Origin: Anthoceros angustus
Lineage: Eukaryota; Streptophyta; Anthocerotopsida; Anthocerotales; Anthocerotaceae
Direction: 5' to 3'
NCBI GenBank assembly: GCA_010909165.1
Contig: MU008214.1
Coordinates: 124,001-188,000 of the forward strand
DNA: 64,000 bases
In this document: piece by piece, positions 37,478-49,308 of the stretch
Layout of the letters: the number at the start of each line of letters is the position of its first letter
Numbering within the stretch: the stretch's first letter is position 1
Translations under genes and position numbers: made by a program
Notes under the pieces: generated by a model
Databases searched by the model: none
What the model saw: only the letters and a program-made list of their open reading frames with translations
Told to the model about the DNA's origin: nothing

Positions 37478-40400
37478 CAAGAATATTTCTAGTAATTGCC
37501 GATATATAACTCAAGTGGTTTTAAACCTGAACGCTCATGGAGCGTGAAGGGTTATGTTAAGAAGGACATTGAGCATAGGCGTATCTATAAGTAGCCTACT
37601 TGTTTAGTGTTTAAGTAGTTGATAGAAGTCGCAGCTAAAGCATGTGTAAACGGACTCTATTGTTTTGAATGCACCTTCAAGCAAGAAACGCTATTTTTGT
37701 TTCATACGGATGACTCGGGTGTGTGCGAGGCGTTAGCCGTGCTCTGTGACTTACCTCAACTTGCTTGATCGTCGCAAGGCATCTCTGCAATTATGGTGGA
37801 TTGATTCCGAGGATTCCAACGCACTTTGGATAGGAGTTCACACCATTATGCTTGCGTCTTTTTCTTACATCTTCTAATACTCAGCCGCATGCATATGTTG
37901 ATACTCGGGAGAGGGTGTCATTTGGAAGTCGGGACAACCCGGGGACGGTCAGTTCTATTTGCCTTTGCCTTTTTCACTTCACCAGTTATCAATTTAAAAC
38001 TATGAAACAGCTAATAAAACCCAAGCATCTCCACGCGGCTGTGAGAGATTCTAAATTCACTTTGTACTCGAGAGAGTGGCAACATAATGATTTCAAATAA
38101 AATACTATTGAACTCACCTTATGGTTTTCATTAATATACTAACAAAGGCACTTCCTCATAATAAATATGCTTACCATGTTGCTTGGGATGGACATACATG
38201 AGAAGGTGTAAGACTTCTACACACTAAATAAGAGAAAAATTTTGGGAGTGTTGGATTTTCGTTCGAAAAATATATCAAGGAGTGCAATTCAATAATTGTC
38301 AAAACTTGACTTTTCTTCATAGACAACATTCTACACACGATTTTGAAAAATGACAATCATATGAGAAGATATATATAAAAAAAGCCCCTCGTATTCTTCC
38401 ACGACATCTAAATTACAGTTGTACGTATATTGATCTAGGTGAAATGCTATAATTCGAATCCCCAAATACAGCTTGCCATGCCTCTTTTGAGAGGACCACT
38501 CCTTCCCCTTGATTGGGAATGCCAGGACTCGGCACGACCAATAGATCTGCAATAGGGATGTCAAGCTGCGGTTCTACTACACGTTATTGTACTGTCAACT
38601 ACAAATAGAAAATATCACATCGCAATTCTTTCCATTATTCCATATATCATTAATTGCTACTGCCCAAACTCCACTTGTTATTTGTCCAATTGGATCCACT
38701 GGGACATTATGCTTGTTGTTGAAGAAACAACTACTGCCTGCATTCCACATAGATAAACTAAGTTCTTACTTATAAAAAATTATTCTGTAATTCACAAAAG
38801 AAAATGCATTTCACATATCTATCCAAATTCCAAACCCACCACCAAAATTAGCCCGCCCTACCAAGCAAGCATCAAGTCACCACACAGGACGTAGATTTGC
38901 TCCAAGAAATATATCATGCAACACGATCTACTATCAACGGTACATACTTGAGAAGATGAAAATCTTTGTATTCTTTGGCGGAGTATAACACATTTGACTC
39001 AATATGGTTAGACGTCCTAACATATCTTCCACGAGGAGTTGAATAACCACTCACTCCTAGAATAACAAACATTGTCAAAGCAACAAAAAATATACATTGG
39101 AATTAGTTTTATCATTTTAAATCACTCTACTTAAAAGATAAAAAGAAAATGATAACCATAGAAAATAAATTATAGAATTCACATGCTTCCGCTTATAGTT
39201 AGCATTATTACTAGGAAACTTTTCCAACAACAATCAAAACAATGAAAATCTCATACATACTCGAGATAGTGGAAGTTGGTGTATTGCTCGTAGTGTCTGG
39301 GCATCCGGTGAATTTGTTATTAGTGCCCATGCGCTTGGAGCTCAACAAAATTCTTGCCATCCACTACCATGGTGCCCATTGCCAAAGCAATAAAAACTAG
39401 CAAGAGAGTATAGGTCGTCATATCTTTGAACTCAAGATACAAATAGAACTAAGGGATGGAAGCTTGACAAGTTTAGAAAATAGTTAAGTATTTTGTACCC
39501 GGGCAATACATATATAGTACTAAATGATCGGTTTACCTCGAAAACTAAGATCCAAATTTACTGGCAGTAACAAAAGGCATATAGTATAAACTTAATTCCT
39601 TATACACATGAAATATTATGAAAAGAATAGAATAAAATTGTAAGATTCAAACTCGATGTGGATCATAAAATGCATATAGTATGAACTCAATTCCCTAGAC
39701 AAATAAAATGATTGGATTAGAAATATAACACCTATACATCAGCTTTTCTTTTTTTCTTAGGTAGGTACTCCTTTAGCGATATCATCGTTGGCTTTTTCAT
39801 TTCTTTTTGGGACGTGGTTGTTGGTCATGTGTGTTTTGATGGGTGCTCTCATGCATCCATAAAAGCAAAATAGAATACAAAGTTAGGATTCCCTTAGCAT
39901 ATAGGTAGAATATTACTACTAGGAAAGGAGTGGTATTATCACAGCTTATATCACGGTTTATGTAGCCTATTATACCGTGCTCGCATCTTGTCACACTTTT
40001 GGAATGGTGGAGGTAAGGTAAGAACCCTTGGTGGTGTAATGCGCTTATTACGGCACTACTGGCAGCATATCACCTTGTCAGTGTGCATTGGCCGGGCGAC
40101 ACTAGACTAGACAGAATTAACAATGCCTTCCGTTTTCTATTTTGGCTTTATTTCTACTACAATGACTAAAGGCATATAGTATAAACTTAATTCCTTATAC
40201 CATGAAATTTTATGAAAACAATAGAACAAAATTGTAAGATTCAAACTCGTTCTTGATCACGAATGCATATAGTATGAACTCAATTCTTTATACAAATAAA
40301 ATGATTGGATTAGAAATATAACATCTATACATCAGCTTTTCTTTTCTTCTTAGACCGAGTACTCCTTTAGGGACATCATCGTTGGCTTTGTCATGACTCA

Positions 40401-41535
40401 AGAGGTCATTGATTTGCGATGTCGATTAATAATTACGGACACCATGCACCTCACACGGTGCACGCAGCGCTTGTGTAAGACAAGCACACAGTCGAGATTT
40501 GTTCCATTCCTTTCCAGTTGTTTTAGGCCATAGAGACCTTTGATTAGCCTACATACCATGCCTTCTTTGCCTTTGACCTCATAACCCGGGGTTGTTTCAT
40601 GTATATTTCTTCTTGGATGCGTCCATGCAAATAAGCGGTTTGACATCCATCATATGAAGATGTAAACCATGTTGGTGACAAGGCAATTATCATTCTAAAG
40701 GAGGCAAACTTTGCTCTTTGGAGCATAGGTAGCCCGGGTATGTAGTCTAAACCCGGTATATGGGTAAAACCTCGCTACTAGTCTTGCCTTGTATCTCTCA
40801 ATGGAACCATCGCTTCGTTTAATTTTGAAGACCCATTTGCTCCCTACTATTTTTCTCCCTCGTGGTTTGACTAATTCCCATGTAGAGTTCTTAACTAGGA
40901 ATCATACTCGAGTCCACTGGGCTTTCCATAAATCCTTCTCGGAGGAAAAGCTTGTTTCAAGGTTAGCGGCTCTTGAGGATCAATTGTAGCTTTATAAACA
41001 ACTTGATGAAAATGGGAGAAAGGTGAGGAGGGATCATCAAAAGTGGTAAGGTATCCTAAGGGTGGTTCCTTTCATCCCGCAGCCCAGAGGCAGTCGGTTC
41101 TTAGGTTGTACCTTAGTGCAGTTGTGCATCTTCGTTGGCGACTTGTTCTAAAGAGTTTTCTTCTTCTTCATATGCTTGAGCTGGTTCAACTATAGGGGAA
41201 CTGACATCCGGATATTCAGCTCGGAAAAGTCATCATCCGGATATCATGAATATCGTCAAGGTGTTGAGGAATTTCCATGTCCGGATGCGGAGTAGTGGGG
41301 TGTCGTGGAGAAGGTGGCTCCTCCTCCTCCTACAATATAGGTTCAACCAAAGGAGAGGAAGGAGAGTAATGTAGGCTAATAATGAAAGATAGTAATTTTA
41401 TTATATAAGAATTTTTATTTGTATGATATATTTTAATATAATGATTTTTATTTTAACTTTATTCATAATTTCATTAAACCACTCTTGAGGCCTCTTTCTT
41501 GTGAAAAGTCTTCAAGCCATGCAAGCGGTGAAATT
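37478..41535. repeat. 4-kb direct repeat, copy B
   Basis: Partner of 31109-35085 in the same orientation. Its left edge follows TTTTCAAGAA and its right edge is TGTAGTGAAG, which runs directly into the 180-bp segment of gene T also found at 30940-31108. It carries the better-preserved Copia RT fragment and the same AT-rich sequence. Confidence 0.9.
40390..40730 (-). pseudogene. Copia reverse transcriptase fragment in copy B
   Basis: Minus-strand pieces TAYLHGRIQEEIYMKQP and GKEGMVCRLIKGLYGLKQ are classic Ty1/Copia RT (between the first palm Asp and the Y-V-D-D box). The remainder of pol is absent or unreadable. Confidence 0.85.
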
Positions 41536-42586
41536 GATGTAGTGAAGAAAATCCATGCGGATGATCAACCCATGGAGGACACATTGGTGCAAATTGCCTT
41601 GATCTTCCTTGTGCATTGTGTTCGATAGTGCTCTTCGGACACAATGCGAGCATGTTGAAAACTTGTTGGACTTGAGTTTTACTCTAGGAAGTTGCTTCTC
41701 CACAGTTTCAAGAACCATGGACACTTCACATAGCGAATGTTAGAGCTTTCGCACTGACGCTTGTACAAGGTCCATATTTCCAACTTTGAATACGTGTCGG
41801 GTAGATTAAAAACATCCAAGTTTGCCAGCCGCTCTGCCATAAATGTAAAAGCGTTGTCCATCCACGAAATGGCATCCATCGCATACGTCGACTGTGCCTT
41901 CGGGTTTGGTTCAAATCCATCCCAAGGTGATTCCCAAATGACTCTGCTCTTTAGCTCCTCATACCTCCTGTGGCCAAGACAATACACTCTTCTAAAGGCC
42001 TTCAAGCAGCAGCGCATAGGAGTTGCCCCCATGACATGTGTCACCACTTTCTTCCTATCACCCCGGGATCCAATCGATTGAACAAGAGACTGCAGAAATG
42101 TCTCCTGTTCCTGCCTCCCCATGCGAAGAAAGCGGTACCGTTGCTCCTAAAATCGCTCTTTACCCAACCTCAGCAAACACATTTTTATGCAACACGGCTT
42201 CCTGAAATCCGCAGTCATTGTATCCCCTTCGCTTTTTCGCAACGACACTCCAGCTTCGCGTCTTCGTCGTGATACAACAATTGACCTTGTTAGAGCCTTT
42301 AGAGACTCACTCAAAGGCTTCGGATGGAAGGAACGACAGGCATCAGGTGACTGGAACACGCTCGAATCTTCGTTGTCGCCAATGGGACCTTCCTCAACGG
42401 TGGCGACCAACGATATCCAGGAAACAAACCACGCAGCCGATGTATCTCTGGCGGGAGCATAGACATTGGGAAAGATTGAAGCGTCGGTTGGATGGGCTTC
42501 CTCAACGCAGGTCTGCAAATTCTAGGTGTTGGAGGAACACCCTGGAGGCTTAAGCGGCCTTGGCCGACATCTTCGTCGTGTAACAA
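41536..42586 (-). pseudogene. Transposon-like gene T, N-terminal half
   Basis: Minus-strand reading from about 42586. A first frame (42518-42147) with CCIKMCLLRLGKERF passes, after a stop or shift at about 42147, into a well-preserved 147-codon frame (42122-41679). That frame has QEQETFLQSLVQSI, VMGATPMRCCLKAFRRVYCL and DTYSKLEIWTLYKRQCE, then KCPWFLKLWRSNF, where copy B begins. The 41715-41535 segment is repeated at 31108-30940, where the C-terminal half continues. Cys pairs and the order of segments suit the same DUF7869-type ORF family named for the C-terminal half. Confidence 0.55.
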
Positions 42587-43880
42587 TATAGAAGAATGAA
42601 TAAGTATCCCACCACATGCGTTCAGCTAGCGTCTAGTTCCAATATGAAAAAAATCAACTTCAACCTTCATCATCAAGACGTCTTTCGGGAATGGCAAAGC
42701 GCAGCTGGGATGCCGCGAGTTCGGTGATGTGGTGGCTGTACAACAAGTCTCCTCACTTCTCCATGTGAAACCGCGGACATTGTGAAGACAAATCTTCTTC
42801 CTGCTCATCCTAAAACCGGATCCACTTCAACTCATAATCCGAAAACAAAATTGAGGATGAAAACCAAGTAAGCCTTCCAAAAGGCGAACTCCAACCTCTT
42901 CGCTATGGGTGTGGATGAGACGCAATGGTAAAACAACTTGCAGAAGAGCGTCGATTGAGACCACACTCGCCGCGAAATAAAGAATAGCAGGCCTTTTGGA
43001 AGACCTCCGATGGAGGAGAATGGTGAAGATGTGCAAATATTGTCTCTATTGATAGGCGTAGCGCATAGATGAGGATATTATTTTTTCCTCATAATGGGCA
43101 CATGATGGAGTTCGTCTGAGATATCCAGCATCGCGCCGTCCTGCTTTTGTAATTGACAATGAATGTGATTATATGCCAGCCGTCACAAGTCAACATGATT
43201 ATGGTTCAGCATATGGTTTATATCTGGGTATATGGAAATATGCTGGCATATGTTAATTCAGGCATGTTTTTGGGCTATAAATACCTGTTGGCGAGGAAAC
43301 CCTAATTACTCTTTGTTTTCTCTTGCCACTTTCCATCACGGTGGAGCATTCTGGCGAGTACTTCCTGTAGAGGAAGTAACGAGGGAGTGCTGACTGACTG
43401 CAGTGTTGTTGGCCGAATTCGAGGAGGTCTCCGAGCAGAATTCCACGCATCCTCCCTTCGCGGCCGCGCGAGCTTGTGATTTGAGCCATCACGGGCAGGC
43501 GCTGAGGGTGGGGGAGACAGGTGCCGGGCATTCCTCAAGTGCATCAATCGGCAGGGTCCGTGGGGGAGGTTCATTCGACTTTCATGTGAACCAATTGTCT
43601 GCTTCCTTCCAATTTCGTGATGTGCTGACAGGCTGCAGGGTTCATTCCTTGAAGATACGTACAACGTGAAGGTTTTTTAGTGCCCTGAAGCTGACACTGC
43701 TGCGTGACGCAATGAAGTACATTGTCTAGAGGGTAATGTCTCGGACCTTGTGTGATGCTTCATGAATGTAGAAACATTTGTATTGTGGCACAAGCAAATG
43801 TACAAGGATTGATGATGTGTGCATACACATCTTCCTTCTCAAGCTCACTACTTGTATGTTACCCTGTATATATGTACAGT
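42587..43880. other. No gene recognised; flank of gene T and of the terpene synthase
   Basis: Short open frames on both strands (for example 43036-42827 and 42808-42626 minus) without recognisable features; these may be 5' sequence of gene T. 43253-43669 has two open frames on opposite strands, neither convincing. 43680-43900 is the 3' flank of the terpene synthase. Confidence 0.4.
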
Positions 43881-43901
43881 TAAGACTGAGGTTGCTTCAC
43901 A

Positions 43902-46900
43902 TCAAAGCACACGGTTGAAGAGAAGCTGGTTAAGGTGGTGCTGCATCTTAGCGGAGGGGGAGGTCCAGCCGTCGTTGTCTGTGTATAGGTAATATGCGGC
44001 TTTGGCATTGTCCAGAAAGACGTGTTTGCAGGCCATGGGCGCAGCCGATGGAGTGAAGACATGCTGCACCAGCTGTTTCATGCTTGAATCCACGACAGCT
44101 CGGATGCCCTGGGCCGCTTCCTCCTTGCTCTTCTCTGGGTGCTCTTTCATATGAATGACCATGCTGTTGATTTCCGGTATCCCACTCTGTGACGGTTGCC
44201 GACAAAGGCGCGGCAAATTCAGGATTGAACGGGTCATGTATGAGGCTGTGAAATTAACGGAGTCTGCAACCTTCAGTTGACGCATGCGCAATGTTATCGT
44301 ACCTGGTAAGATCTGACGTCGTTCAAGAGGCGCACCACAGTCCCAGCCTTGATGTTCAGGTCGTGGTACTCCGACTGGATGGCCTCCTCGCTCAGTTCCA
44401 CGCCGGGTATCAAGAAGCTAGGTCCCAGACTACAGAGCTCCATGCCGATGCTGATTGCGCCGACTGGAATGAATTGGTCCCAGGCGGGAATAATGCCATC
44501 CCGCCTCCACTTGGCTCGGATCGTCACGCATTCCACGTAGCGTTGCAACTGCATGCGCGTGGGATGTCGGTGATGAAGCCAACGCAGAAGCGACGAGTAT
44601 CAGGCTATTGAATGTGAAATTTAGATCTCTAATTCTCACTCACCGATGCGACCACATGTCTGCTCACATCGCGGCCCTGCTCCTTGGATGCTTTCTCGGC
44701 TATCTCAACGATGGTGTCGTAGATGCCCATGAAAACGATGCGCTGCCTGAGGTTGGTGTGGTCGATCATGGACGGGTCCCAGCTGCAGAAGGACATATGG
44801 GATGCAAGCAATTGCAGGCAGTGAGAAGGGACAGCCGGTCCGGTCATTGAGTATGGTTGTGGATCCGGATGATGGGCTATAGCAACGGTACCTTTGCGTG
44901 GCAGCCTGGAACCGGTCGAGCTCCTCCTGCGAAGCCCCGGACAAGGTGGTGTAATCGTCGGCCATGGTGGCCAGGAGCATGAGCTGGGTCCTGGTCCTGC
45001 GCACCGCGGCCATCTCCGGCTCGAAAGCCGTGGAAGCCGAGACCAGGAAGCCTGGAATCACGGTGTGGTGGCGAGCAAATGGGAGACGGTCGAAGCGGCA
45101 TTCCAATACCCATCTACATACAAGTGCACAGCGCGAAGAGCAAAGTTAAGGCATGCAAGCATCAGAAATTGTGGAACCCTATCTGCATTCATGAGGATTG
45201 CAGGCTGCCTGAAAAAATCCACGTACTCCTTCAACGCCTCCAGCTCCGCGAGGTATATAGTTTGGCATATGTTGAAGTCTGCTTTTGCAAGGGACAGGAA
45301 CGCTGAGTTGCAGACGCCATACATCCTGCACAATGTTTGAAAAAGATGGATGCAGTCACATGGATTATCGTCAATCTTTCAGCTTTGTGGGCGCTGAGAA
45401 GAAAGAACATTGTATAGTAGAAGCAGTGCGATCAGATGAAACCAACCTGTAGAGGCTCTTGGCGATCCACACGTCGTCAGGGCCGTAGTGGTCGATGTAA
45501 GCTCTGGTCTCCAAGCGAGGGAAACTGGCGTACCAGGGCCAGTTCAAAGCGTACTCCAGCTCTCCCGGGAGATCTTTGGGCACAACCCACCTGTCCGATA
45601 GCTGCGGCTGTCGCTGTTTCTCGTTCAGATGGAAGCGCGTGTACTCCCAGGCCTCCTCCAGCAGGTCCTCGTCCGGGAAGCGCATCTGCGACGCGCGGTG
45701 CAGATTGAACATAGGGGTGACATCGGTTTCCAGGTCGCACCCGTGGTCGATCCAGCACGAAAACTCGGCTCCCTTGCAGAAAGCCTTGAACACATCTGCA
45801 TGCACAGTAGACAGACACAGTCACCACAAGTCTGATAAGCGCGGAGCAAGCGCAAGGATCAAACCTGCAGAAACGGGGTAGCCGTGCTGGCGCAGTAGGC
45901 GGAAGCCCATGCTGGTGTCGTCCAGGTCGGTGACGTTGCAATCGGTGGCCCAGCTCAGTCCCCGTTGTGTCCAGCGCTGGAAGGCGAAGTCCAGGATGTC
46001 CTTGATCTCGGGCTTGAAGTGGCGCGCGATTCCCAGGCGCTGCAGCCGGTCCACGATCCACAGCCGCTCGAAGATGTCCACCGGCGAGTGGTTGGGGATG
46101 ACGCCCCCCGTGGTCTCCACCAGCCGGCTCAGGTACTCCAGCGCGTTGCTGTCGCCGGTGTGCATGTACAAGCAGGCGGTGGAGGCCGGAGAGGTGAGCA
46201 TGTGGCCGGCCGGCGACTGCAGCCTCCGGATCTTGTCCCAGTCGATACCCTCCAGGGCATCCATCCCTTCCAGTGACGCCAGCAGCGTCGTGGGCTGCGA
46301 CTGCAGCAACTGCACCGGGATCTCCTTCAGCTTGCGCTCCCGCTCCCGCAGAATAGTGATGGTGGCTGGCGCGTCGTACGGCAGGTCCAGGTCCAGCGCC
46401 CGCGCCCGCTCCAGCATGGCCGGGAACACCATCTCGAACCCCACGGTCCTGTGGATCTCGGCCTCGGAATCCACCTGGTGCACGTGCTCCGGATGAAGGC
46501 GCACCCTTTCCGGCACGGCATCGGGATGCGCGCTCCACGTTCGCAGCGCCAGCACGCACGCCAAAGTCGCCACCAGTCGGTCGTAGACGTTGAACAGGTG
46601 CGCGTCGCCCGCCCAGCATCCGTCGGGAAGCTGGGGCGCACCACCCACTCCAGCGCCTCGAGTGCGGCCCGCCGCCGCCGCCACCGCCGGCACCATGGCC
46701 ACCCACGCCGCGTCGTATGGGCTCCGGAGATGGCCCCGTCCCCGAGCGACCGCAGCATGCTCTGGATGCTCCGGATCGACTCCTGGACCTCCACCACCGC
46801 CGGATCCGGCACTGGCCGCTCTAGCTTCTGCACCTCCAGGTCGAGCCCAGCTTGTACATCTGCGGCCAGAGCTTGCAGCCCGACTCCGGACGCCTGCCGT

Positions 46901-47083
46901 GCTTGTGCCGCCTCATACTTGCCTGGTCCACTACTTCTCTCGATCGAAAGCACGATGCTTCGCGGAAGTTTTCCGGGCCGGCCAATCTGGTAACTACTGC
47001 TCCTCCGGCAGAGGTACACGGCGTTGCAGAGAACTCGAAGATGCCCCTGCTGCTCTTGGGACACTCGGTGCAGCCATTGCCAT
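43902..47083 (-). CDS. Diterpene synthase, copalyl-diphosphate-synthase-like (7 exons)
   Basis: Class II/class I type diterpene synthase, about 850 codons. Proposed exons: 47083-45865, 45795-45447, 45325-45227, 45113-44892, 44782-44644, 44548-44303, 44186-43902; all six introns are GT-AG, 69-121 bp, and exons 2-7 keep frame. An Ala/Ser-rich start (MAMAAPSVPRAAGASSSS) suggests a plastid transit peptide. The YDAAWVA segment (46697-46717), LPDGCWAGD and the class II acid motif DLDD (45917-45928) are present, so protonation-initiated cyclisation of geranylgeranyl diphosphate is predicted. In the C-terminal domain the DDxxD position reads DDYTT and the NSE/DTE position reads NDVRSYQSG, so class I activity is doubtful. 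Exon 1 has about four one-base frame breaks (near 47000, 46720, 46685 and 46640), possibly assembly errors. Closest kin would be bryophyte or lycophyte bifunctional CPS/KS enzymes. Confidence 0.88.
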
Positions 47084-47165
47084 GTTCAGAAGATTATTGA
47101 AATGGGCCTCAGGAGTGAGTGAGGAGATACCGGCTCTGTGCTGAAAGACAGGATTCTAGCACTTG

Positions 47166-47171
47166 CTTATA
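47166..47171 (-). promoter_or_regulatory. Possible TATA box of the diterpene synthase
   Basis: TATAAG on the minus strand about 85 bases upstream of the proposed ATG. Single-motif evidence only. Confidence 0.35.
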
Positions 47172-47394
47172 GAGCCAGGCCTGCCGGGGCCTATTAGCTA
47201 CCTCAATCACACAAGGTTCGTGGACGGGGAATCCAGAATTCCGAAATCTCATCGACTTCCTCCAAAGTGACCGAATGCCGGTCCTGTCTCGAACTTATAA
47301 CCTGGATTCTGGACTCCAACTTATTACCACCTTGATTCTGTACTCTATGTTGTACTTCATGCGTTTAACCTAGTCTGTGAACGTTTTCAGGCCC

Positions 47395-48266
47395 GTCGCC
47401 TAAGGCTAACGCAAACTTAATGAGCCCTGCCATTCGTATCGCCCCGTGTGGCCACGCACCCCGATGCAGAGCCGAGAGGCATGAGGCCGGCATGCGGGCA
47501 TGCCTCTCTTTCTTTCCGGTGTCTCCCTTACCGGCAACGGGGGCGTCCGTCGTCTCTCCTCTCAACGGCTCCTCCACCCTCCTCTCAACGGCTCCGTCCG
47601 CGCTCCTTTCAACGCCGTCCTTCCGCACCTGCTCACCCGTCTGTGGTCTCAACCTGTTTCCCCATCCCCTGTTCTCGTTCCTAATGCGCGCCAAAACGAA
47701 CGTTTCAAGTATTTATAACCCAGTTCTAATGCGGCTCAGTTCAGAGGGAAGCTTGACGGTACGATCGAGCAAGCGAGCGGTAGTCTCTCAAAATTGTGAT
47801 GTCAGCGGAATGGAACATTTGCCTCACACTCAAGTGCAGACACCGGGCCAGCATCTTCACCAAGGAGCATTTGTCATAGGCTGTAGGCAATCATCGAGGA
47901 AGATGAAAATGCACATGAATGTGAAGCGCGCTTACATTCCTGCTGACCGTGTAGCTGATTTTATTGCAGGTGAGAAAACATAATCTATTACAGTATGTTC
48001 AAAATGAACAGGACAGTGAGAGTTCGTGATCGAGTGCTTGGTGAACAGATTGAGACCAGAGATGGGTGACCATAAAGAGGAGCGCGGACGGGGCCGTTGA
48101 GAGGAGCGACGACGGACGCCCCGTTGCCGGAAAAGGAGACGGCGGAAAGAAAGACAAGCATGCCCGCATGCCGGCCTCATGCCTCTCGGCTTTGCATCGG
48201 GGTGCGTGACCACACGGGCGGTACAGAATGGCAGGGCTCATTAAGTTTGCGTTAGCCTTAGGCGAC
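47395..48266. mobile_element. Long-TIR MITE, MULE-like
   Basis: A non-autonomous element of about 870 bp with inverted arms of some 230-270 bp. The left arm starts GTCGCCTAAGGCTAACGCAA, and the right arm ends with the reverse complement, TTGCGTTAGCCTTAGGCGAC. Flanks are TTTTCAGGCCC on the left and TTTTCAGGGC on the right, an apparent 9-10-bp target duplication as expected for Mutator-like elements. The centre (47700-48000) has no transposase. It sits in the intergenic region between the divergent terpene synthase and P450 genes. Confidence 0.88.
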
Positions 48267-48423
48267 TTTTCAGGGCAAGCAGGAATCTCCGAATAGAAGA
48301 GGACGAAGAACCGTACAGCGTCTCGTACGGCCTCTACTAGGTTTTCCAGTTGCCCGTGCAATTCTTAGCCTGCTTGTCAGGATGGCTCATGGAACACCTA
48401 AGAGGTGTTTAGTTGCCATGCAA

Positions 48424-48729
48424 GCCTCGAGGAAAGGAAAGCGTCGGTTAAAAGCTGGCTTAGCCTCGAGGAAAGGAAAGCGTCGGTTAAAAGCTGGCTT
48501 AGCCTCGAGGAAAGGAAAGCGTCGGTTAAAAGCTGGCTTAGCCTCGAGGAAAGGAAAGCGTCGGTTAAAAGCTAAGCTTAGCCTCGAGGGAAAGGAAGCG
48601 TCGGTTAAAAGCTGGCTTAGCCTCGAGGGAAAGGAAAGCGTCGGTTAAAAGCTCATGGAACACCCAAGAGGTGTTTAGTTGCCATGCCAAGGCTTAGCCT
48701 CGACGGAAAAGGAAAGCGTCGGTTAAAAG
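48424..48729 (+). repeat. 39-bp minisatellite
   Basis: About seven copies of a 39-bp unit (GCCTCGAGGAAAGGAAAGCG, then TCGGTTAAAAGCTGGCTTA). The array is interrupted before the last copy by a 40-base block that also precedes the first copy and holds the short palindrome AACACCTAAGAGGTGTT. The period is divisible by three, so a frame stays open (ASRKGKRRLKAGL repeat), which I take as accidental. It lies about 580 bases upstream of the P450 start. Confidence 0.93.
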
Positions 48730-49308
48730 AATGTACGTGCTCGGATACTCCATGCCTCCAGGTCGTGACAGAACAATGGGCCTGCGGCCCTGCGCCCGTG
48801 TGCACCAGGCTAGGAATTCAATGCGCGCGCGCAACTCGATGGAAGCCCGCATCTGCATAGCCAGGTGTGCTCCGCAAATAGTCGCATCTTCATGACGCTG
48901 AGGAAAATCGTTGGGGCCGCGGGCCGCGATCGTCCGCCGTGCACCGAGGATTCTGGGAAAGGAAGGCGCGCGATTCCCGATTGCAAGCCTGCATGCCACA
49001 GTGATACTGTTCCTTGTTTCCTTTCCTAGAAAGAAGCGACGCAACGTTCAATGGGACATCCGCGCGCGGATCCTCTCTGGATCCCGCATTACAGGAGATG
49101 CGCGCTGGTTGGATCTGGAGGCAAGCTTGCAAGCACGAGAAATACCCGCTAGCTGTAAATGTGCACCAATATGGACGATCCGCATGCGTGGGTACATAAG
49201 AGCATTGTAACAGGTTGATCTGGGCACTGTCGTTGGCTTTCCTTGCTTGCTCACTGTTGAGGAAGATCTGTGTGTGCTGTTGGTGTACGTCGCCGGTATA
49301 CTAGTGCG

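Noticed and set aside
41761-42553. Plus-strand ORFs at 41761-42081 and 42218-42553
   Set aside because: Antisense to the better-supported minus-strand gene T N-terminal half.
45477-46706. Longest open frame of the window (409 codons, minus)
   Set aside because: It is a shifted-frame shadow of the GC-rich terpene synthase exons 1-2; it runs through the first intron and lacks motifs, while the neighbouring frame holds DLDDTSMGFRLL.
45909-46993. Open frames of 180-195 codons on the plus strand
   Set aside because: Antisense shadows of terpene synthase exon 1 caused by high GC content.
48382-48648. 88-codon Lys/Arg-rich ORF
   Set aside because: It is just the translation of the 39-bp minisatellite, whose period is a multiple of three.
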